Origin: CAVTRI01 sp963737075
GTDB taxonomy: Bacteria; Actinomycetota; Acidimicrobiia; Acidimicrobiales; Palsa-688
Length of the DNA stretch: 64,000 bases
Direction of reading: 5' to 3'
Assembly (NCBI GenBank): GCA_963737075.1
Contig: CAVTRI010000001.1
Coordinates: forward strand, 930,001-994,000
Below the pieces are notes generated by a model. It did not search any database and was not told where the DNA came from. It saw nothing but the letters and a program-made list of their open reading frames with translations. This document shows, one piece after another, positions 59,888-64,000 of this stretch (position 1 is its first letter; each line of letters starts with the position of its first letter). The translations under genes and the position numbers were made by a program.

Positions 59888-60812
59888 CTACGCGGCTGCG
59901 ATGTCGCCGACGAAGGCCTGGTCGATGTGGTTGACCACGAACCCGAGATCCACGTACAGCTTCACGGCTGAGGTGTTGGCGGCGTCGACGTACAGCATTC
60001 CGACGGTAAGCCCCTTGCCGGCCAGGTAGTCGAGCCCCGCCAGGGTGAGCCGGCGCCCAAGGCCTCGCCCGGCGCGGTTGGGGTCGGCTGCGATCACGTA
60101 GATCTCCCCCATCGGGGGGTTGGTCTCTCGGTGCACCTTCGTCCAGCAGAACCCGGCCAGCTGGCCGTCGAGCTCGAGGAGCAGGAACCCTTCGGGGTCG
60201 AACCAGGGCTCCTTCTCCCTGGCCCTGATGGTGTCCAGATCCCAGCCGCCTTGCTCGGGATGCCAGTGGAAGGCACGGTTGTTGACATCCAGCCAGGCCG
60301 CCTCGTCCTCTTCGGGCCGGAACGCCCTGGTCTCTAGCGGCAGGGCGTCCCCCACGATCTCCGGCTCGACAGGCAAGGGCCGGCGCATCTGGTACAGCGC
60401 CCGCCCGGGCGTGAGGCCGATCGACGACGCGATCTTGTCGTGCTCCACCCTCGGCTGACTGACCCAGAGGTGGACATGCCCGCCGCCTTCGGCGGCGATC
60501 AGCTGGGCGGCCCGCTTCACGAGATCCTCGCCGACGGTGTTCCCCGGCGTGCGGTGGTGCGGGTCGACCACGAACTCCATCGCCCAGCTGCCCGAACCCC
60601 TTGAGATTCTGGGCGTAACCGACGGGATGCGGGTGGTCGTCCTCCCAGGCGACGAGCCCCGCGAATCCGGGCCGTCCGCCTTCGACGAGGTCCAACCACG
60701 CGTGCTCATCCAGCGCCGCGTGGGCGTCAGCCGCCGTGGCCGCGTCGAGGAGCTCCTGCACCGCCGCGCGATCAACGGCCCCGAGCTGGTGCTTCACCTC
60801 GATGCGGTGCAC
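59888..60812 (-). pseudogene. mshD: MshD, mycothiol synthase, with a frame break
   Basis: Last step of mycothiol synthesis: acetylation of Cys-GlcN-Ins. Two tandem GNAT domains. From GTG 60812 the N-terminal domain reads to GYAQ; the continuation SRGSGSWAMEFVVDPHHR and the whole second domain (GRGLGRRLTLAGL, TSAVKLYVDLGF) are in the adjacent frame to 59888. Removing one A of the AA at 60607-60608 rejoins them; 925 bases is one over a multiple of three. The leaderless -10 box upstream supports the start. Mycothiol is an actinobacterial thiol, so this gene also marks the phylum. Confidence 0.85.
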
Positions 60813-60818
60813 GGCGGC

Positions 60819-60824
60819 ACCCTA
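60819..60824 (-). promoter_or_regulatory. Leaderless -10 box of mshD
   Basis: Minus-strand TAGGGT is followed by 6 bases and GTG 60812. It is back to back with the nth promoter in a 39-base divergent spacer. Confidence 0.55.
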
Positions 60825-60838
60825 CCGGGTCACGCCCC

Positions 60839-60844
60839 TAACCT
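60839..60844 (+). promoter_or_regulatory. Leaderless -10 box of nth
   Basis: TAACCT is followed by 7 bases and GTG 60852, which decides the nth start against the open frame running back to 60537. Confidence 0.55.
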
Positions 60845-60851
60845 CGGCCCC

Positions 60852-61559
60852 GTGGGCCGTCCGAGAACCCCGAAGGGTCGCGCGACCGAAACCTGCCGCC
60901 GCCTCGCCGACGAGTACCCGGGGAGCGCAGCCGATCTGTGCGAGCTCGACTTCGCAACGCCCTTCCAATTGCTGGTGGCGACCGTGCTCTCGGCGCAGAC
61001 GACCGACGAGCGCGTCAACCAGGTCACGCCGAAGGTGTTCGCCCGCTATCCTACGCCGGCCGATCTGGGAGACGCCGACCCCGGCGAATTGGAAGCACTG
61101 ATCCGTCCCACCGGTTTCTTCCGCAGCAAGACCAAGAGCCTGATCGGTTTGGGTGGGGCTGTCGCCGAACGCTTCGGTGGCGAGGTGCCTTCAGCGATCG
61201 AGGATCTCGTCACCCTTCCGGGCGTGGGACGCAAGACGGCCAACGTGCTGCGTAGCGTCGCCCTCGGCCTGCCCGGGCTGCCGGTCGACACCCATGTCGC
61301 GAGGCTCAGCCGCCTGCTCGGGCTCAGCGAAGCGACCGACCCCGAGCGCATCGAGGCCGATCTCGACGCGCAGCTGCCGGCCCGGGAGTGGGGGGCGTTC
61401 AGCCTCCGGATGATCCTTCACGGCCGTCGGATCTGCATAGCCCGCAGGCCCCGATGTGCCGAATGCGTGCTCGCCGACTTCTGCCCGTCCGTCCAGCTGC
61501 CGATCCCCGCCCGGGCTAGTGGGTCGGCCAGAAGCTCGACGCCGGAAACTCGGCGATGA
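60852..61559 (+). CDS. nth: Endonuclease III (Nth), DNA glycosylase/AP lyase
   Basis: Removes oxidised pyrimidines from DNA. 235 residues with the helix-hairpin-helix LPGVGRKTANV (catalytic Lys128), catalytic Asp146 in VDTHVAR, and the [4Fe-4S] loop C195-x6-C202-x2-C205-x5-C211. GTG 60852 fits the leaderless promoter. The last ~10 codons lie in the left arm of a large inverted repeat, so the C-terminal tail may have been added by that element. Confidence 0.94.
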   Translation: MGRPRTPKGRATETCRRLADEYPGSAADLCELDFATPFQLLVATVLSAQTTDERVNQVTPKVFARYPTPADLGDADPGELEALIRPTGFFRSKTKSLIGLGGAVAERFGGEVPSAIEDLVTLPGVGRKTANVLRSVALGLPGLPVDTHVARLSRLLGLSEATDPERIEADLDAQLPAREWGAFSLRMILHGRRICIARRPRCAECVLADFCPSVQLPIPARASGSARSSTPETRR

Positions 61560-61608
61560 AGAGACCTCCTCGCGAGGCGTGAGCGAATAGGGAGTTTCCG
61601 GCGCCGAG
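61535..61608. repeat. Large inverted repeat at the 3' end of nth
   Basis: Arms 61535-61551 and 61592-61608 are 17 bases long with one mismatch (CTC-GACGCCGGAAACTC against its complement) around a 40-base loop that itself holds the palindrome CCTCGCGAGG. The left arm is inside nth, including its stop region. It sits between nth and a convergent small gene. Bidirectional terminator or small mobile palindrome. Confidence 0.8.
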
Positions 61609-61623
61609 TTCGCAGGCGGCCCG

Positions 61624-61806
61624 CTACGTCGAGAGGGCCCGGGCGAGCCGCCGCTGCGCGGCGATGAGGCTGCGCTCCACCTCTGCCAGCTCGGGGCCGA
61701 GGGCGTCGCGCTCGGACGGGGTGAGGCTGTCGGTGATGGCCGCCACCCGGGCGACCAGCTCCTCGAGGAGCGTGGACACCGAGCTCAGTTCGGCTCGCGC
61801 GGACAT
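61624..61806 (-). CDS. Small coiled-coil protein of unknown function
   Basis: 60 residues, predicted almost fully helical with heptad-like spacing (LSSVSTLLEELVARVAAITDSL, LAEVERSLIAAQRRLARAL). ATG 61806. No family known to me; a similar small helical protein next to hisD would need a database check. It is divergent from hisD (21 bases between start codons) and convergent with nth. Confidence 0.5.
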   Translation of the reverse strand: MSARAELSSVSTLLEELVARVAAITDSLTPSERDALGPELAEVERSLIAAQRRLARALST

Positions 61807-61827
61807 ACGGGTACCATCTTGGCGCCA

Positions 61828-63141
61828 ATGACCACCACGCCCGACATCCTCACCCGGCTGGACGTGCGCGGCGTCACCGGCGACCTGGCGGCGTTGCTCC
61901 CCGCCCCGGACGTGCGCGGCGACGCGCCGACTGAGGCGGTACAAGAGATCCTGGCCCGGGTTAAGGTCCACGGTGACGCGGCCGTGCGCGAGCTGACGGA
62001 GCGCTTCGACCGTGTCGTCCTGGATGACCTCCGGGTGCCAGAAGGCGAGCTGAAAGCCGCATTGGACGAGATCTCGCGGGAACTGCGGACCGCTCTCGAG
62101 ACGGCCCGGGACAACATCGAGGCCTTTCACGCCAGCCAGGTGCACGCCGGCGGCCGGTTTGAGCGCGACGGCCTCACCGCGTACGAGATCCGCCAGCCGG
62201 TGGCGCGGGCCGGTATCTATGTGCCCGGCGGGCGGGCGCCGCTCGCGTCGACGGTGTTGATGACCGCGCTGCCCGCCCGGGTGGCGGGCGTCAGCGAGGT
62301 GGTCATGTGCTCCCCGCCCGGTCCTGACGGCTCCGTCGCGGCCAGCGTGCGTGCCGCGGCGGCCGTGGCGGGCGTCGACGACGTATACCGGATCGGCGGT
62401 GCGCAGGCGGTGGCGGCCATGGCGTACGGCACTGAGACGGTGAGGCCCGTCGACGTGATCGTCGGTCCGGGCAACCGGTACGTGGCCCTGGCTCAACGCC
62501 TCGTTTCCCAGGAGGGTGTGGTGGGCGTCCCGTCGGCGTTCGCCGGCCCGTCCGAGGTCGCGGTGATCGCCGACGACAGCACACCCGTCGACTTCGCGGC
62601 TGTCGACCTAGTGGTGCAGGCCGAACATGGCCCGGACGGGCTGGCGTACCTCATCACCTGGTCCGAAGAGGCCGCGGCCCGCATCGGCGATGCCGTGACC
62701 CGGATCACCGACGCGTCGCCCCGCCGGGAGGAGATCGCCGCCACCCTGAGCCGCGGGGGCTTCTCGGTGCTCGTTGAGGGACCGGACCAAGCGATGGCCG
62801 TGGCGAACGCCGTCGCCGCCGAGCACCTGGAGCTGCTGACCGCCGACGCCGAGGCGCTCGTGGGGCGGGTACGCAACGCGGGAGCGGTGTTCGTGGGGCC
62901 ATGGGCTCCGGCGAGCGTCGGCGATTACGTGGCGGGCCCCAACCACGTGCTCCCGACCGCCCGTTCGGCGCGCTTCGGCAGCGCCCTGCGGGTCGACGAT
63001 TTCTGTAAGCACGTGCACGTCGTGGCGCTCGATCGCCCGGCGCTCGAGCGCCTGGCCCCGCATGTCGAGGCCCTCGCCACCGCCGAAGGCCTCGTCGCCC
63101 ACGCGGAGTCGGTCCGCATTCGCGCCGCGGCCCCCCGATGA
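61828..63141 (+). CDS. hisD: HisD, histidinol dehydrogenase
   Basis: Zinc enzyme for the last two steps of histidine synthesis. 437 residues with GPGNRYVALAQRLV, AGPSEVAVIAD, and AGPNHVLPTARSARF followed by DDFCKHVHVV in the usual order. ATG 61828 is chosen because similarity begins at once; a TACCAT box at 61812-61817 is 10 bases upstream, giving a near-leaderless mRNA. The stop overlaps hisC (ATGA). Confidence 0.95.
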   Translation: MTTTPDILTRLDVRGVTGDLAALLPAPDVRGDAPTEAVQEILARVKVHGDAAVRELTERFDRVVLDDLRVPEGELKAALDEISRELRTALETARDNIEAFHASQVHAGGRFERDGLTAYEIRQPVARAGIYVPGGRAPLASTVLMTALPARVAGVSEVVMCSPPGPDGSVAASVRAAAAVAGVDDVYRIGGAQAVAAMAYGTETVRPVDVIVGPGNRYVALAQRLVSQEGVVGVPSAFAGPSEVAVIADDSTPVDFAAVDLVVQAEHGPDGLAYLITWSEEAAARIGDAVTRITDASPRREEIAATLSRGGFSVLVEGPDQAMAVANAVAAEHLELLTADAEALVGRVRNAGAVFVGPWAPASVGDYVAGPNHVLPTARSARFGSALRVDDFCKHVHVVALDRPALERLAPHVEALATAEGLVAHAESVRIRAAAPR

Positions 63142-64000
63142 CCGGGTTGCCGGAGCCGCGCCCCGACCTGGGCTTGCGCGAGGGCTACCACTCGCCGCAG
63201 GTGGACGTGACGGTGCGGCTCAACACCAACGAGTCCCCGCTGCCGCCGCCGCCCGAGTGGCTCGAAGCCCTCCGCGACACGGTGGGACGCATCGCGTACC
63301 ACCGCTACCCCGACCGTTCGGCGGCCGGGTTGCGCGCCGCGCTCGCCGGGCTACACGGGGTGAAGCCGGAGCAGGTGTTCTGCGCCAACGGATCCAACGA
63401 GGTGCTGCAGAGCGTCTGCCTGGCCTACGGCGGCCCGGGACGGGCGGTTGCCACCTTTGAGCCCACGTACGCGTTGCACTCGCACATCGCCCACCTCACC
63501 GGGACCGCGGTCGTCGAGGGGCCACGGGCCCCCGATTTCTCCCTGGACCTCGACGTCGTTCGCGATGTGCTGCAGGGGCGCCGGCCGGAGATCGCCTTCC
63601 TGTGCTCGCCCAACAACCCGACCGGTCTGGCCGAGAACCGCACGACGGTGGATGCGGTGCTGGCCGCCGGCCCTGGCATGGTCGTGGTCGACGAGGCGTA
63701 TGGTCAGTTCGCCGACTGGTCCGCCCTGGAAGTGGTTGACGACAGGGTGCCGCTGGTCGTGACGCGCACGTTCTCGAAGACGTGGTCGATGGCGGGCGTG
63801 CGCCTCGGGTACCTGATCGGCCCGGCGCCGGTCGTCGCCGTCCTGGAGCGAGTGGCGCTGCCGTATCACCTCGACGCCGTCAAACAGGAGGCTGGCCGCC
63901 TCGCGGTGCGCTACGTGGACCAGATGGAGGCCAGGGTGGGTGCCATCGTCCGTGAACGCCAGCGTCTGCAAGCCGCTTTGGCCTCGCTCCCAGTCACCGC
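63138..64000 (+). CDS. hisC: HisC, histidinol-phosphate aminotransferase (3' end cut by the window)
   Basis: Fold type I PLP aminotransferase of histidine synthesis. The open frame covers 287 codons and runs off the window. Visible motifs are LNTNESPLPPP near the N-terminus, CSPNNPTG, VVVDEAYGQF and the PLP lysine in TFSKTWSMAG (K214). ATG 63138 overlaps the hisD stop (ATGA), so hisD-hisC form an operon that continues to the right. Confidence 0.93.
   Translation, partial: MTGLPEPRPDLGLREGYHSPQVDVTVRLNTNESPLPPPPEWLEALRDTVGRIAYHRYPDRSAAGLRAALAGLHGVKPEQVFCANGSNEVLQSVCLAYGGPGRAVATFEPTYALHSHIAHLTGTAVVEGPRAPDFSLDLDVVRDVLQGRRPEIAFLCSPNNPTGLAENRTTVDAVLAAGPGMVVVDEAYGQFADWSALEVVDDRVPLVVTRTFSKTWSMAGVRLGYLIGPAPVVAVLERVALPYHLDAVKQEAGRLAVRYVDQMEARVGAIVRERQRLQAALASLPVT

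Noticed and set aside
1..64000. tRNA, rRNA or other RNA genes
   Set aside because: By eye I found no cloverleaf with GGTTCGA-type TPsiC loops, no rRNA segments, and no RNase P or tmRNA signatures; a covariance search would be decisive.

Overview
The window is one contiguous, very GC-rich chromosomal segment of a free-living Actinomycetota bacterium, most likely of class Acidimicrobiia; the class is an inference. The evidence is an actinobacterial division cluster with ftsQ next to ftsZ and then sepF, yggT and divIVA, a mycothiol synthase, a bacterial proteasome activator (Bpa), an NDMA-type alcohol dehydrogenase, and a eukaryote-like (type 2) isoleucyl-tRNA synthetase. There is no phage, CRISPR array, complete insertion sequence or RNA gene that I can support; most of the window is core metabolism.

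Layout. 1-9.1 kb (+): cell wall and division operon murG-murC-murB-ftsQ-ftsZ-pgeF-yggS-sepF-yggT-divIVA, with 4-8 base overlaps in its first half. 9.2-15.6 kb: a membrane protein with a 27-bp minisatellite, a block of palindromic repeats, ileS (-), then a DksA/TraR-like zinc finger protein, lspA and rluD (+). 15.6-21.9 kb (+): branched-chain amino-acid type ABC transporter with two substrate-binding lipoproteins, two permeases and two ATPases; an 84-bp tandem repeat sits between the permease genes. 21.9-30.9 kb: cobalamin genes of the cobalt-early route (cobB, cobI, cobM, cbiD, cobL, cbiG/cobJ, ferredoxin, cobH on -, cbiX on +). 31-42 kb: beta-propeller protein, lipoprotein, TetR, GNAT, StrB-like kinase, small membrane proteins, a Pat-like protein acetyltransferase with its Rrf2 regulator, a phosphodiesterase and Bpa. 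42.5-50.9 kb: dnaE, two unknown proteins, a YyaL-type thioredoxin-domain protein and an alcohol dehydrogenase. 50.9-58.1 kb: menaquinone genes menE, menA, menH, menD, menF, menG and a MaoC hydratase. 58.1-64 kb: rlmN, lapA-like, mshD, nth, a small protein, hisD and the start of hisC.

Three cross-cutting observations. First, at least thirteen genes have a TANNNT -10 box exactly 6 or 7 bases upstream of the start codon and no ribosome binding site, which points to widespread leaderless transcription and also fixes several starts. Second, a palindrome family with 9-bp arms and a constant 12-base loop (ATCGCGCCA-N12-TGGCGCGAT) occupies two junctions between convergent genes 21 kb apart. Third, five single-base frame breaks hit otherwise well-conserved genes (cobH, cbiG/cobJ, menD twice, mshD) inside complete-looking pathways; two in menD cancel each other. 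Sequencing or assembly indels are the simplest explanation, but this must be tested on reads.

The strongest candidates for new biology are a ribbon-helix-helix DNA-binding domain fused to the N-terminus of CobI, an N-terminal-GNAT Pat homologue that has lost the phospho-histidine of the acyl-CoA synthetase half and overlaps its Rrf2 regulator gene, and the two repeat families.
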